Positions 1 through 42,900 of a DNA stretch of 64,000 nucleotides are shown here, in pieces. The DNA lies in the NCBI GenBank assembly GCA_963693365.1, contig CAVNZM010000011.1, forward strand, positions 4,030,001-4,094,000. The letters run 5' to 3'. The stretch comes from Amoebidium appalachense. Lineage: Eukaryota > Ichthyosporea. Numbering within the stretch: the first letter of the stretch is position 1; the number at the start of each line of letters is the position of its first letter. The notes beneath the pieces were generated by a model. The model saw only the letters and a program-made list of their open reading frames with translations, searched no databases and was not told where the DNA came from. Position numbers and translations under genes: made by a program.

Positions 1-192
1 CTTGGTGCCATCTCGATATGAAGCCACCAGCGCAGGGTCACTTTAACAGGAGAATACGATTAGTTAGTGTTGTAGCTGTATCAAAATCTTCTGATTGTGT
101 ATTTGTTTTGTCTAGTTACCTGGCTGTCTATCACGTTAGAATATTTGTAATCCAATTTTGATTTTTTTTATCTGTTGATGATGATATTGATA

Positions 193-200
<8 letters not shown>

Positions 201-263
<63 letters not shown>

Positions 264-397
264 CACAATATACCAAGGAGGAGCCACAGAGAATAGTTAA
301 CCGATGGCGGGTGTATGACCGTGCGTGTGCGGTTTTGAGTGAATGTGTGAGTTAGCAAATGAAAAATGAACATGTGTGTGTAACTTACATGTACTTG

Positions 398-477
<80 letters not shown>
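201..477. repeat. (GT)n tracts
   Basis: (GT)n at about 201-262 and 401-477, separated by a stretch with no supported exon, beyond the last visible acyltransferase exon. Confidence 0.9.
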
Positions 478-481
<4 letters not shown>

Positions 482-605
482 CGTGTGTGTGCGCGCCCGC
501 GCACACACGTGTGTTGATTGATTGTGCATGTTCGCGTAACTTGCAGGCACCTGTGCCGGTTTGTGCCTGTGTGCCTGTGTACCTGTGTGTGTGCCTGTGT
601 GTGTG

Positions 606-653
<48 letters not shown>

Positions 654-726
654 TGTGTATAACTTGCATATACATGTGTGTGTGTGTGTTTTGAAAAGGA
701 AGGGTGGGGGCGTGCGAGGGGGGCGG

Positions 727-770
<44 letters not shown>
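727..770. repeat. Poly-G tract
   Basis: About 42 consecutive G, in the intron after acyltransferase exon 866-785 (poly-C in the gene's sense). Confidence 0.85.
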
Positions 771-771
<1 letters not shown>

Positions 772-784
772 GGGTTCGACATAC

Positions 785-996
785 ATTTCTAGGGGGGGAC
801 CAAACTGCACGACGACTCTGCCACGGAACTTGTATGCCTCCCCATAGTAGTTGAGCCCAACAGGGACTGACACAAAACCAGTCAGAACGTGCCATTTTGA
901 GCTTCAACCAATCATCATGCACCAATGCCAGTGCACCATAGATATGTAGATGGGGCCATGAGGAAGGATTTCAAGCGGAGAAAATGGGGGATGGCG

Positions 997-1051
<55 letters not shown>

Positions 1052-1169
1052 TCTGCATATATAAGCACATGTGTGCGTGGGGGACGTGTGTGCACATGTG
1101 TGTGCATGTATTTCTTTTGTTGGTCACCTCCCACCACCTTTTTCCTACCTCCAAGGCCAAATCCCCCCT

Positions 1170-1211
<42 letters not shown>

Positions 1212-1664
1212 TCCACTTGAACTCTTCTCCTCCGTCTCCTCTACTTCAGTTTCTATGTGTGTCTTCTATTCGGAAGCCGAAGGAAGACAAAATGTGGGAT
1301 AGGGAGGGGGGGGGTCTAGGTGAGCACGTAAATTTGCGTGTCTATCTCTAGGCATGCACGTGTTTGAGAATGTGTATGGGGAGGGGGCGGGATGGTGTGG
1401 TGTTGGGATGGTGTGGGGTGGGTGGGTGGGGGGGGGGGGGGGGGGGGGGGGAGGATGGGTGGGTGGGTGGGGAAAGTGCGCCCGGGGGTGGGGTGGGGTG
1501 TGGGGGGGGGGGTGGGGGGGGGGGGGGGGGGGGGGGAGGGGGGAAGGGGGTAATATACTGATAGGGACGTTCAGTTTTGGGTACTTGGCCATTGCCCCGA
1601 GAGCCATAATGCCCACACCAGGCTTGAGTGGTAGCATCTGGAAGTTGTCGTGGGACCCCCCTGT

Positions 1665-1751
<87 letters not shown>

Positions 1752-3210
1752 GGTGTGCATGTGTGCGCGTCTGTGTGCATGTTGTTTGCACATGCATGTG
1801 TGTATGTGTACTCATGCTTTCACGTGTGTTGTATGTGGGAAGTGTGTGGTGTGTTCATACAAAAAAGATGTGCATGTGTGTGTGTGAGCGTGTGAGCACT
1901 TTCGCGCGCGTATATGTTCTATTGTTCCTGCATGTGTACGGAAATGGAAACCAAAAACATGGCAAGAGGCAAAGCCTGCATGAAACGAAGGGTAATACGA
2001 TTGTATAAACAAAACGCGGGCTGGCTACCAACAAACAACAAGAATGGCACTAAGATTGTGCTGGTGGAACCTTCCACACCTTAAGCAAGGAGTCCAACTC
2101 CCCCCCCCCCCCCCCCTCCCTCCAAAAAAAAAAAAAAAAAAAACTATTATCAAAACCTCACTCACTATAGATAAACATGTGCAGCAGCAGTAAGGGGAGG
2201 AGGAGCACCCTCCTTGCCCCCCCCCCCAAAAAAGGTTGGGGGGGGGGGGGGGGGGGGGGCTCCCGGATAAAACACCGAAGGATAAACCTAGAGAGAAGGG
2301 CATGACCGAGGAGAAGGAAGGGGTGTGTGTGTGTGTACACGTGCTGGGGTGGGGGGGGGGGGGGGGGAAGAGGGAGGCAAGGCGAAGAGAAAGTGCACCC
2401 GTGGGTGGGTGGGTGGGTACAGGGGGGGGGGGGGGGGGGGGATGGGGAGGGGGGGGGGGGGGGGGGGGGGGGGATAAGAGGAGAACAGCGGGGAGGGCGG
2501 ACACGGAAGGGGAGAAAATATGAGGAGTACACGCACCTTCAGGAAATATCCCCAAGGAGCCACCCCTCCTGAACAGGTTGTAAACCTCATTGTAGAGTTT
2601 GTTGTGGTCGAGGTGCTTGCTGATCTTGAAGGTGCTGGGGGCGGTGAGAGGGGATGCAAGGGGGGTGTCGAATTCCATGGATGTGTCTGTGTGCACTACT
2701 TTCACCTTGTAAAGCTCCTTGCCAACCTGTGTGTGTGTACGTGTGTGTGTATGTGTGCGTGTGCGTGGGGGAGGGGAACGGGTGGGGTGGGGGTGGGGTG
2801 GGGTTGGGGGGAGGGGGGAGAGGGGAAGGGGGGAGGGGGAGATTTGTGTGTGTGCCTTTGTGTGTGTGTGTGCACGTTTGAGTGTGCCTGCCAGGCGCGC
2901 GTGGGTGTTGGACCCGAGGGGGGGAGGGGGGAGGGAGGGGACGTTAGGTTGTGAGAAGAACCACCAATACAATGAGCAATATTGGCTCCTCCCTCTGGCT
3001 AACCTAGCCAACGGCAAACACTGTGCCTACACGACCCACCATAACTATGCACGAGTACAACCAATAATGATTGCATGTGCACACACACACACACGGAAAA
3101 AAACTTGGCACGTCCAACAATTACTTTCACCACACCTACAAACCAAATCTTGAATAGGCTAGTATGACGGGCCCGGACGGGGGCCACCGGGGGGAGGGGG
3201 ATGAGTGGGG

Positions 3211-3241
<31 letters not shown>

Positions 3242-3752
3242 AGGGGGGGAGGGAGGGGTGAGGGGGAGGAGGAGGAGGGGTTAACCTTGATTGAATCCCC
3301 GGAATGCAATTCCTTCGTAAATTGGGTCCCATTTCCGGTAATTTTGGCTCCCTCCCCCCGTGATTGTGCCGGTGGCAGTGACGACATTATCTTGTGCACG
3401 GGCCACAGGAATGCACTTCATTTGGCGGGCAAACCAACCAATCATATGCCGGTTGTAACTCTTTTCCGCTATGATGAATTGCACCTGAGAGGGGGGGAAG
3501 GGGGGAGGGGGGCAAAGGGGGAGGGGGGCAAAGGGGGGGAGGGTAGAATGAGTTAAAGAGTACGAAGTGCGCATTTATCACGGAACAATCAATTCAGATT
3601 GCAAAGCAGACATGGTGGTGGTGGTGGTGGTGGTGGTTGGGGGGGGGGGGGGGGGGGGGGGGGGGAGGAGGGGGGGGGGGGGAGGGGGGTGCTTAGGAAG
3701 TGGGAGGGGTGGGCAGGTGGGAAGGGCTGCTGCAAGAAACGAGGGGAGAGGG

Positions 3753-3792
<40 letters not shown>

Positions 3793-4758
3793 GGATGAAG
3801 GGAGAGGGGGTGAAGGGAGAGAGGGAGGGAGGGGGGGGGAGAGGGGGGGTTTGAAGGGTGAGGGGGGGTATATTGTATGAACAAGATGCAACCACGCAAC
3901 ACATGCGGAGTAGCACGCACACGTGTTGTGTGTGCGTCTGTGTCTGTGTCTGTGTGTGTGTGTTTGTGTGTGTGTGTCCGTGTGCATCCGTGCCTGAACA
4001 ATGGGGGTACTTGTATCCCGGTGGCAACACTGACAAAAGTCACACAAACGGAGGAAATTCCCAGTGAGGTGTGTTTGTGTGTGCGTGTCAGGGGCAGGGG
4101 AGACTGGCGGCGGCCGGAGGGAGGGAGGGAGGGGAGGGGGGGGGGGGGGGGGGGGGGGGGGTTGTTGATGCATGCAATCGAGGTAGGAAACGTGGGGGTA
4201 AAGCATTCGTATCCCCCCCCCCCCCCCAAAAAAAAAAAAAAAAAAAAAACACAACCCCCCCCCCCCCCCCCCCAAAAAAAAAAAAAAAAAAAAAGAAAAA
4301 AAACTGTCAGGAACCATACAAAGAGATGCACTTGCAGGAGGGAGGGGGGAGGGGGAGAGGAAGCAAATGGTTCAGTTCAAACTGACATAAAATTCAACCG
4401 GTTTACTGCAAACAACCTAATAGAAGAAAAATTTTATTTTGTGTGAGAATATAATGGAGCGCTTCTTTTGGTCACTCACCTCTCTGCCTCCTTCTGCAGC
4501 GCAAGCAGCCAATAGCAGGCCGTCGATAAACTGATTGTTGTGATTGGCTACAAAGATGGCCGGACCGTACTGCGGAATGTTCTCGTGGCCCAGAATGTCG
4601 ATGTGCGAGAAGAACAGGTTCAGGCAGAAGTCCCACATCTGTGCATGATTTAATGATTTAAAACATTGGAACTTCGGAGAGCTTCATAGATCCGAGTTAC
4701 CGTAAGGCTTTTGCCAGCAACACAGACCGCAGCCAGTAACTTTCTGGCGGCTATTTTC
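785..4758 (-). CDS. SCT1/GPT2-type glycerol-3-phosphate (DHAP) acyltransferase, partial at 3' end
   Basis: This enzyme would acylate glycerol-3-phosphate or DHAP at the ER, the first step of glycerolipid synthesis. Exons on the minus strand are 4758-4701, 4638-4480, 3484-3286, 2726-2537, 1660-1559 and 866-785, all with GT-AG borders and matching phases. Visible acyltransferase blocks, in order, are VANHNNQFIDG (His...Asp catalytic motif), IGWFARQMKCIPVARAQD (substrate block), GNGTQFTKELHSGD, GIFPEGGSHD joined across the 2537/1660 splice, LPLKPGVGIMALGAMAKYP and VGLNYYGEAYKFRGRVVVQFG. These occur in the same order in the yeast Sct1/Gpt2 branch of the LPLAT superfamily. Exon 3484-3286 is one base too long and changes frame in a G-run near 3350-3359. 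The gene continues past the left edge. The 58-nt exon 4701-4758 is less certain, and no start codon is assigned. Confidence 0.85.
1669..1748. repeat. (GT)40 tract
   Basis: Read on the minus strand this is the (CA)n leading to the CACGTACAG acceptor of acyltransferase exon 1660-1559. Confidence 0.9.
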
Positions 4759-4844
4759 CTGCAACAGTAAAGAGGGGTCCACCTCGGAAAAGCGGTTTAG
4801 AGCTAGCGCGGCAGGCAGGGACGGGGAAGGAGGGAGGGGGGGGG

Positions 4845-4955
4845 GTTGGGGGTTGGAATGAATTGCAGAGTACAAAGCAGGCACACATTTACAACGAGCA
4901 ACACAATGCAGATTATGCAAAGCGCACACACAGAGTATGCAAAGTAAGCAAAGTG
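4845..4955 (-). repeat. Dispersed poly-C-tailed element, 3' part
   Basis: On the minus strand this copy reads TTTGCATACTCTGTGTGTGC, then TGCATTGTGTTGCTCG, TTTGTACTCTGCAATTCATT and a C-rich end. It matches the 3' third of the element at 20905-21241. It is diverged and lies within the acyltransferase gene in sense orientation. Confidence 0.7.
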
Positions 4956-5150
4956 ACAGAGGGGGGGCAGAAGGGGGGGGGGGGGGGGGGGGGGGAGCAC
5001 CAAAGGGGTTCTCTTTAATTAAGGCGAAAATACAAAACCAAGTGTGAGGGTAGGGCAGGATGGGTGGATTGGCGCTGGGGAGGGGGGGCTACGACACCCA
5101 GTGACAACATAAGCTCCCCCCCCCCCCCCCCCCCCCCTCCCCCCATTCCC

Positions 5151-5181
<31 letters not shown>

Positions 5182-5803
5182 CACATCACTCACAAACACG
5201 TGCACACACCGTCACACACACACACACACACACTACATCACTCACAAACACGTGCACACACCGTCACACACACACACGCACACACAGGACCACCCCTAGC
5301 CCCAACAAACCCCCCCAGTTAGTTGTCTTGGTTCTAGGAAAAAGCAGTACACCATGAAGCATGTGTATTGAATGAAGGGGCTTTTGGGGTACGTGTGCAC
5401 GGGGGGTGGGGGAAGGGGCATCGTTATTCAGCATGTGTACAATGGAAAGGACAATGTGTATGCGAGTGTGTGTGTTGATGTGTGGGTGCGTGTTGGGGAA
5501 AAGGGGGGGGGGGGGGGGGGGGAGGGAATGTTTCTTACAGCACGATGTAAGAAAGTGCACACGAGGACAGGTGCACGGGGTGGGTGGGAGTGGAGGAAGA
5601 TGGGGGGGGGGGGGGGGGGGGAGATAGCTTTCAAGCGTTCCTTGTGATGGCAATTGGGCCTGTGAGTGTGTGCTGGTCCTTCACTGGAAAGGCTGGGGAG
5701 TGGGGGGATTGTGTGGGAGGGGGGTAAGGGGGAGACAGCAGGGGTGAGGTAAGACGAGATGGGGGAGGGGAGAAGGGGCGCGCAGGGCGGGCGGGCGGGG
5801 GGA

Positions 5804-5834
<31 letters not shown>

Positions 5835-5838
5835 ATAC

Positions 5839-5910
5839 ATTATCCAGACCGTTCTGCATGATGATATCCATCACGCTGGGCCGGTCGATGTTCCGGTGGA
5901 TAGACGACAT
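5839..5910 (-). other. Candidate 5' coding exon of the acyltransferase gene
   Basis: An ATG at 5910 in an AAAATGTCG context opens a 24-codon stretch beginning MSSIHRNIDRPSVMDIIM. It ends at a donor-like GTATTT next to a poly-G/C tract. Composition is protein-like and position and strand suit a first exon of the downstream acyltransferase. However, its phase (0) does not match exon 4758-4701, which needs an incoming phase of 2. An intermediate exon or a different donor would be required. It could also belong to another transcript. Confidence 0.3.
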
Positions 5911-8900
5911 TTTCAAAGGGTGGGGGTCCAAGGACCAAGACAGCCAACGATATCTGCTTGGTACAGTGGGTCAGCTTGGGGGAAGGAGGGGAGGCGGGGG
6001 TTGGGGGGGGGGGGGGGGGGGGGGGGAGGGGGTTGGATGGTATGGCAAAACAAGGGGGGAAGCGGGGGAAGGGGGGGGGGGGGGGGGGGGGGGCATGTAT
6101 ATATTGAGGGGTTGGAATAAGGGTGGAAACATCACAAGACAAAACAAAAAACGTCAAAAATAAACAAAAACCAGAAGCCAGAAGTCACTTGAACAGAGCA
6201 CATCATCGTCCGAGCGGAGGGGGGCACGGGGGGAGAAGTTTGAATGTGTTATAATGTACAAAGAACACATTCATAACGAACAACACAATGCAGAGTGCAA
6301 AGTATGCATAAAGATTATGCATAATCAGTAGAATCCTCGGGGAGGGGGTGAAGTCATCCCCCACAAGGGGGGGAGGGGGGGAGCACGGGAGAGGGGGCAG
6401 GCAAAACTGAAAAGGCGGAAAGGAGGCAGGGGGAGGGGGAGGGGGGAGGTGTGTGTGGGAGAGGGATGGAGGGATTAGGTGGAAGAGAGGGGGGGGGGGG
6501 GGGGAGGGGGGGGGGGGAGAGAGAGAGCGAGAGAGAGAGAGAATATGCCAACGAAGAGAGGAGGACGAAGGGCCGGGGTAAGGGGCAAGTCGGGATCGGT
6601 AGGTGCATGGGTTGGGGGGAGGGAAGGCAAGGAGAGGGGGGAGAGGGGGAGGAGGGGGAAGATTTCGGAAGGGGGCTGGGGTGGATGGCTGGATGGCTTG
6701 GAAGCTGGTTTGGAAGTCCGGGGGGAGGAAAGGGAAGGGGGAATATGGGGGGGGGGGGGGGGGGGGGGATATACTAGAAAAAACGAAAGGGAAGCGAACG
6801 TAAGATAAGGAAGTGCGTGAACACACTTCAACCTGTGTGGAAGCGTTTATTGCTGTATCAAGTGTGTGTTTGCCTGCCCGTATGCATACGCCATGAGCGA
6901 TTGACGGTGTGTGTGCGTGTGTGTGTGGGTGCGCGCGCGCGCGCGCGTGTGTGTGTGGTACACACTCCCCCCCCCCCGGTGTGTGTGTATGTGTGTGTGT
7001 GTGTGTGTGGCACGCTGTGTCTATGCGTCCACCCGTATTCCCCTCTTCCCCCGCCCCTCCTCCCCCCCTCCCCCCCTTCCTTGTGTGTTTGTGGTTGCCG
7101 CTCCTGTAAAACACATCCTTTGTAGCTTTTGTGTAGTGCACCGTGGCCATGTGATTCTCAGGAGCTGGAAGGTTGAAGGTAGGGGAACAGAGGGGAGAGG
7201 GGGTCTTGCGGGTTACGGGAAAACCAACGTGCTAAATTGGCAAATTTGTTAACTAGATTACATGCCCCCTTGGTATCAGCGTTGCTCACTGTGTATTTTT
7301 GGCAGTGATGTGTGTCCATCGTGTTGTTCTTGTACGTGCGCGTGTGAAGCACGACGGGCGATGTCGGTGTAAAATGTGGGTAAACAGGAAGAGAACAGAG
7401 TTACCCATGAAGAGAACAGATGGAAACGGAACGGGAAGAAAGCACTATGCAGGTGTGTATCTGCGGGCCTATTTATTGTGTGCCTGTATACGTGAAGCCT
7501 GCTGTTGAATTTACCCGTTGGTGCTGTTGGCGTAAACCCATGTTTCATGCATCACAAATGTGTGCTGATTGCCACACCAAGTCCTTTCTGACTGTCAAGC
7601 GTGGCGTGCATGTGTCTCGCTGTCTTGCCACATTTGCATCTAGCGTAAGTACCCACAAGCGCGCAGATTTTTGCATAACTATAAGTCAGTATGCATTGCT
7701 CACCTTTATGTTAGCACACGTGCCGCTCAAGTGCTCTCCGTGATGTGTTCCACACAACCGAACCTTCAGAAAAGTTCAAAACCGCCTTGTCTGAAATGGG
7801 GTGTATACTTCCAGACTCCAGAGGACATATGTGCCTACATGCACGCGCTTGCAAAAATACAAACAGACGCAAAGACGCACTCACGCACACCCTCTCTCTC
7901 CCAAAGAAAATGGTTTCCTCAACTAAATTCTCTTCCCGGGCTCGTCCTCTCCTCTCTCCTTTTCCCACCCACAGTCCCACAACAGTCAAACTGCGAGTCG
8001 TAAGTTGTAACGTTAAACTAGTGACTTGACCATATGTGGACTGTAAGAGATACCGTTTTAGCCAATTAAAAACGTCTTTCACCATGGGCTCACCTGATTG
8101 GTTCAATAGACGAGATTTGTGCCGGCTTTTTCGGAGGACTGTCAAAAGTTTCTATTCGGTATTTTCTTGTGGGTTATCCAGGTTGCTAGAAGGGCCTTAA
8201 CTGTAGCCAAAAACACCATTAATGAAGAGATTTTAAGTATATTGTCACTTATAATTAAGTATCAGTTATATTTCTCAGGTATTTACTAAAGTAGTTGCGC
8301 GAATCCTCGCAAGGAAAGATCACAAATACTTGGGCGGTTAAAAACATTTGGTGGCTTTTGCCCACCTTCAATATTTCTCTTACCACCAATCATAGACCGC
8401 TATATATAGCTATATAGAGCTGTACACAGTGATTGGTTTAGCAGGTGTTGGCCACTCTGCTGACGGACCAGTGACGGTCCGTGACTCACCGTCTGAGACT
8501 TGAAACTGATAAATGCTATATTGCTAAAATGGAACAATTGTTATCCCTACAGTATGATTTTATAATATATATATTTGAGCTGCATGCTTTTGTATTATTC
8601 CTTCTCAAAATATGACCACAGCCGGCAGACGGCCTGATCGAGCCGATCGACCGTCATCCTTCTCCCACGCATGACGTCATAGGTAGTCTTTCTCAAAGCC
8701 ACGGATATAGAGAAGGGTATACGTTCTTTAGGCTATAGGACCTTGACTCAACTGAGCTGAAAAAGAAAACAAAGCAGCGTTGTGACCTGCAGACTGTCGA
8801 TGTCGGTTCAAGTCAACTTGCATGCAAGCAAAATCTTTCGGATTTCTTTTTGCATGGCTTTTTTAACTTGGATACGCTATTAGCACTGCAAGTTGACGCG

Positions 8901-9240
8901 TTCAATTGCCTTACAACCACAAATTTTGACTCGTCGTAAGAGGGTGTAACGCCACAACACCCGTAGATCCGATATTCAACCAGCCCTCCCTTTTTGCATC
9001 TTGACCAGATCCCAAACTGCCTTTGGGTAATCAAAGAAAACGAGATTTTAATCAGTGTTTTTTGGCACCTTTTTACCCTAGTGGTACGCACGATACTTTC
9101 AGAATCATACAATCGTCAAACATTCCTGGACATGCATCCAACCTGAGCCCACGTTTCACAGACGCACATACACGCATGCGTGCACACAGACACACGCACG
9201 CACGCACGCACGCGCATAGCCTCACGCACAAAGCCAGAAA
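5911..9240. other. Spacer between divergent acyltransferase and SCYL3-like genes
   Basis: No exon with convincing protein character was found. The left part is poly-G and purine-rich, with a minus-oriented copy of the poly-C-tailed dispersed element near 6232-6335. From about 7100 to 9240 the sequence is more complex and A+T-richer, with several CCAAT/ATTGG motifs (for example near 8058, 8095, 8387 and 8431) and a TATATA stretch near 8402. It may contain a divergent promoter, but no core promoter can be fixed. Confidence 0.5.
6232..6335 (-). repeat. Dispersed poly-C-tailed element, 3' part
   Basis: The minus strand carries GATTATGCATAATCTTTATG, CTGCATTGTGTTGTTCG and ACACATTCAAACTTC before a C-rich end. 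This is a diverged 3' fragment of the same dispersed element. Confidence 0.7.
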
Positions 9241-28408
<19,168 letters not shown>

Positions 28409-29409
28409 CGTATGTGCCAGCCAACCAAAGCAAGCGAATGAAAGTGCATTGAATGCTGAGTACGTGATGTATCTCGTTAAGCATTTCTATCCCTCGGAAT
28501 TTATCGTATGGACGTTCTGTGGTGTTTTGTCACGTTTTCGTATGTGTAGTTTTTCATGACTCCGACAACTTTTTGCTGTGAATGCATTCACAGAGTTCGA
28601 TACATTTGATTACAAAGTTTTGTACATAGGTGTACATAGTAGATCAAGGTCCCAATTTTTCACTCAGTTTCTCTGTCGCTAGGTGACATGTAAGCCTGAG
28701 ACAGGGTTCGAGATTGGGGTCGAACTGCATGTGACAATTCGACTGATGTATAAAATCAACTGGTTGTAGTGCCGCTGATGTTTCCGAGTCACGTGGCTGT
28801 TAATTATGTGTTACACGACCAATATATATATATATATATATATATAACCGAATAGCTAAACATTGACTGCTCTGTGAGACTGGACATCGGCTTTGTCCAA
28901 ATGCAGCGCCTGCGCAAAATCAAAGGCTTTCTTGTTCGAAATCATACCAGTTGAGTATGTACAAATACCTCCTTGCCGATCCCCCCCAGCCCCCCCCCCC
29001 CCCCCCCCCCCCCCTCTCTCCCCCTAGGCCTCCCCTCCCCCCCCTCCCCCCACCCCCACCCCACCCCCCACCCCCACCCCTCCAAACAGAACCACACACG
29101 AACACACACAAACATGGATACACACTCTCTCTCTGACACACGCACACACACACACACTCACACAAAGATGCACACATACAAATACCAAAGTTTTTAGCCT
29201 AGTTAGCATAATAATACACATTCTTCCACGTATGTGGGCATGGGCACCCACCGTGTCACACGTGTAAGGAAACTTGCATACAATGTCCACAAGCGTGTAT
29301 TTGCATGCATTGCGTTATAATATCAGACTCTGTCCGTGCACGTTTCTTTCTTTCCCCGGCCTCCCCGGGCCCCCCCCCCCTCCCCCCCCCCCCCCAACAC
29401 ACACGCGCG

Positions 29410-29457
<48 letters not shown>

Positions 29458-29815
29458 GACCCTACGAACCAACCATGCAATCCCTGTGAACGTAATACTG
29501 GGCGTCGACATGGTGGAGTAAACTGTATCTAAGTGGTGTATGTATGCATCTGGGTCACCCTGTGTTGTAGTGAAAGTATGTGACACCTTTTGTGTGATTG
29601 TGTGGATGTATGCTGGCTTGTGTTTACCAGCTGCAGCGAGTGACAAGCGTGTGTGCGTGACACTCAGACGGTGTTCGTAATAATTGAATGGGTGTGTGTG
29701 TTGTATGCATGCAACGGTTATAATTTACAGTGTGTTGGTGCATGCATACGCCGTGACAAGTGTTAAAATTTGTTAATTGTGTACGTACCACTAGATTTTA
29801 TAATCAAATGGTGTG

Positions 29816-29884
<69 letters not shown>

Positions 29885-29885
29885 C

Positions 29886-29916
<31 letters not shown>

Positions 29917-32059
29917 TGCGTGCGTGTGTGTGTGTCACATGTACAGTGTACGTGTGTGTTGTGTTTGACTCACGGTGACAATGTGGCTGCGTGTGTGGTC
30001 TTTGTTTGTGTGTACATGTAATCACATGTGTGTGTGTGTGTGTGTGTGTGTGTTTTGTGTGTGTCACGGTGTATGTGTATGTTTGGGTGGGTGAATGGGC
30101 GGGTTGGTACACGTGCATTGTGCACGTGTGTCACAGTGGCCATGGGTGTGTGTGTGCGTAACGTACGCATATGACACCGTGTGTACTCACTACGTGTGTG
30201 CGTGTGTGTGCGTGCGTGTGTGTGTGTGTGTGTGTGCGTGCGTGTGTGTGCTCGTGTGTGCTCGTGTCCGGTTGTGTGTGTGTATGTGCTTGTGCTTATG
30301 TGTGTGGGCGCTGGTTTCGAATGAGGGTGTGTCTCTGATGTGCGTGTGTACACGTGTGTGCCACCAGCACTGGTGCTGCAGCCTGCCGTCTCCGCTCAAA
30401 GCGCGCCACATTCCACCGCCGCATACTGATAACCTCTTGAGCTAATATAAATGGCTAAGGATATCCCAATAATGGGATGATGGCGAATTAGATACGGTTT
30501 TGCAGATTACAGTGTATTGATTCACGAAATGTCAGGTAGCTTGAAGTCCGCATTTATGGAAATGCTTGATACACCTATCGCATCCAATCAAATGAAAAAA
30601 CCAATAATGAAAGGAATGTAAGCAAGCCATGGCTTTGAAACCAGAACCTATTATGATTGGCCAGATGAAAGCCAATCATATAAAAGCTGAAGGCTATCAG
30701 ACCTTATTTGGAGTTTACAAAATCCGTTGCTTTTGACATGGACATCCAAGGAGGCAGGTAGATGAACCCCGATTGGTAATGCTAGATGGCGCCAAGTTTA
30801 TATCATCCTTATCTCGATAGATAAACAATAGGTATTCCCTTAATTAATCTCACAAGAAGGTACAAAAGCAAACTTATAGACACTGAAACATTATTTATGC
30901 ATGAATAAATAGTTGCTCTGCTTATTATATCTCTGGTAAGGAAATTTTGAACACCAAAGAAAACTGTTTGAAAGCTGCCTAAGAGCCCAGCCCACATACT
31001 ATTCGTCGAAAACCATGCACTCATGCTTTCTATTTTGAGATCATGTCATGTGCCGGGAGTATAAAACGTGGTTCAAGATAGAATTATCCCTTTACCAGAC
31101 TGAGCCGTTCGTTTTTATTAAGGCTCTGGTTTTGCTGGCATGTAATCTACCCCTCTTCCCTTCATGCGTTTTTTCTATAGTTGTTCGCTAATAGTCCTCT
31201 AAAGAAGAGAAAAAGTAGTAGAAAGGTTTTTCGAGTTATGACGGTCCGGCAGGATGGATTGTAGCGTTCAAACTTACGTGACATTTTGATGTGATGGGTA
31301 GTACAGAGCATAGGTTTAGAAGGGAAGAACCAGAACAGTTTTCTTCAAGTTTTGGAACAAGGAATAGGCATCCGACGAGAGAACCTCAGTAAAACTACCC
31401 ATATCCTACGAAGCTATCTCACCGGAGCATCCACAGTTCATTTTCTCAAGCACACAACATGCATATGAACGACATAATTATGTAGACTTCGTTCGAGTTC
31501 TGTCGAGTTCTGGAGTCAATGTTTTAGTCAAACAAACATCATTTTTCAACTTTTTTCAAGATTAGCTATCAAACCATAAAACGCAGCGTCTGTCAAGCCA
31601 TCATACATTTCTATGGGCAACAGGCTGTGTTTAAAACAACAATTCAGGGATTTAGCGTTTTGGGTGCAGTGGCCAATCCCAAAGATCAGTGCGATGACCA
31701 CTGCCTGCTAAAGCAATTTTGCTCCTCCGCCTGGTATATTTCGTGCACGCATGCGATCGAGAGTAGAAAATAGAGTGGTGTTGTTTACTTCCAAGATGTT
31801 TTTGTGGGATGTATTAATGGTCTCAGTCATAGTTAGAGAGCAGTGGTTGTCATGCCTTGTTGAAAGTTATGTGTCCAGGAAAACGTGTTTCAAGAAAGGC
31901 ACAGCACGCAAAACGGAGAATCAGCGTACCCTTAACTATTGCATTACAGTGTGGTTTTGGGAAAAATGCATCGTTTTCTTCCCTTAGTCCATGATATAGT
32001 TACGGTTAGTTGGAGATTCTCATTTGTCTTGGCCAGTTTGAACCCCCCCCCCCCCCCGG

Positions 32060-32092
<33 letters not shown>

Positions 32093-32111
32093 ACCACCAC
32101 CACCACCACCA

Positions 32112-32197
<86 letters not shown>

Positions 32198-32423
32198 ATA
32201 CATACAAACATACACATCTCCTTTCCTGCCCCTTCTGGTTTTTCCTCTTTCTGGATATCCCTTCTTTCTCCCTTTTTCCCTCAAGCACATCCACACCTTA
32301 TCATGCCCTTTCATTCTAGCCAACTCACCCGTTCCCCAAAACGTTCAATCACCATCACTTACTTTTTTTACTTTACACTAGTTTACAACACTGACACGTG
32401 CATGTGGCCTGCAGGTTCCCACA
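28409..32423. other. Spacer between SCYL3-like gene and MELK
   Basis: No gene could be supported. 28409-28980 is A+T-rich with a (TA)n tract near 28822-28847. 28980-30400 holds C-rich, (CA)n and (GT)n blocks, with a long (GT)n at about 29820-29883 and (CGTG)n-like units at about 29897-29930. 30440-32000 is ordinary complex sequence with several CCAATCA motifs (near 30587, 30652 and 30673). 32041-32190 is a poly-C / (CCA)n / (CA)n compound tract just upstream of the first MELK exon. No clear polyadenylation signal for the SCYL3-like gene was found. Confidence 0.5.
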
Positions 32424-42477
<10,054 letters not shown>

Positions 42478-42849
42478 TCGGTGCGTAATCGGCTGTAATC
42501 CGTATTTTGTTTGATGGGCAACTACCATCAATGGATGGACAGACAGCCCATTGGTTTCCGTGATAATGCCGGGAATCATTCCGGGACGGCAACTTACGTA
42601 ATTGGGTAGGCACATGTGTACTCACTGGAGGGCATGTGCATGTGCAAGGCATATACACACACACGTGCACACCAGGTAGATGCATATGTGGTTGCTCGTG
42701 TGTGCACTTGCGTGTGTTTGGTGGATTTTCAACACACCTTGCCAATTTTTTTTGTTTGTTTGTTTGCTTGTTTGCTGGAATCAACCATGGATGTTGGGCA
42801 CGATCACGCAACCAGCCATCACCACCGAAAGCATATGTACGAACGCAGC

Positions 42850-42900
<51 letters not shown>

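Noticed and set aside
263-925. Long open frames rich in His-Thr, Val-Cys, Pro or Gly
   Set aside because: They translate (CA)n, (GT)n, poly-C or poly-G tracts, exist on both strands at once and occur at every such tract in the window; only pieces overlapping phase-consistent exons were kept.
7711-8145. 144-codon minus-strand open frame in the acyltransferase-SCYL3 spacer
   Set aside because: Not repetitive, but no family resemblance, no consistent splice context and mixed composition; not distinguishable from chance.
31751-31987. 78-codon plus-strand open frame upstream of MELK
   Set aside because: No recognisable motif, A+T-rich codons unlike nearby genes and no splice or polyadenylation context.
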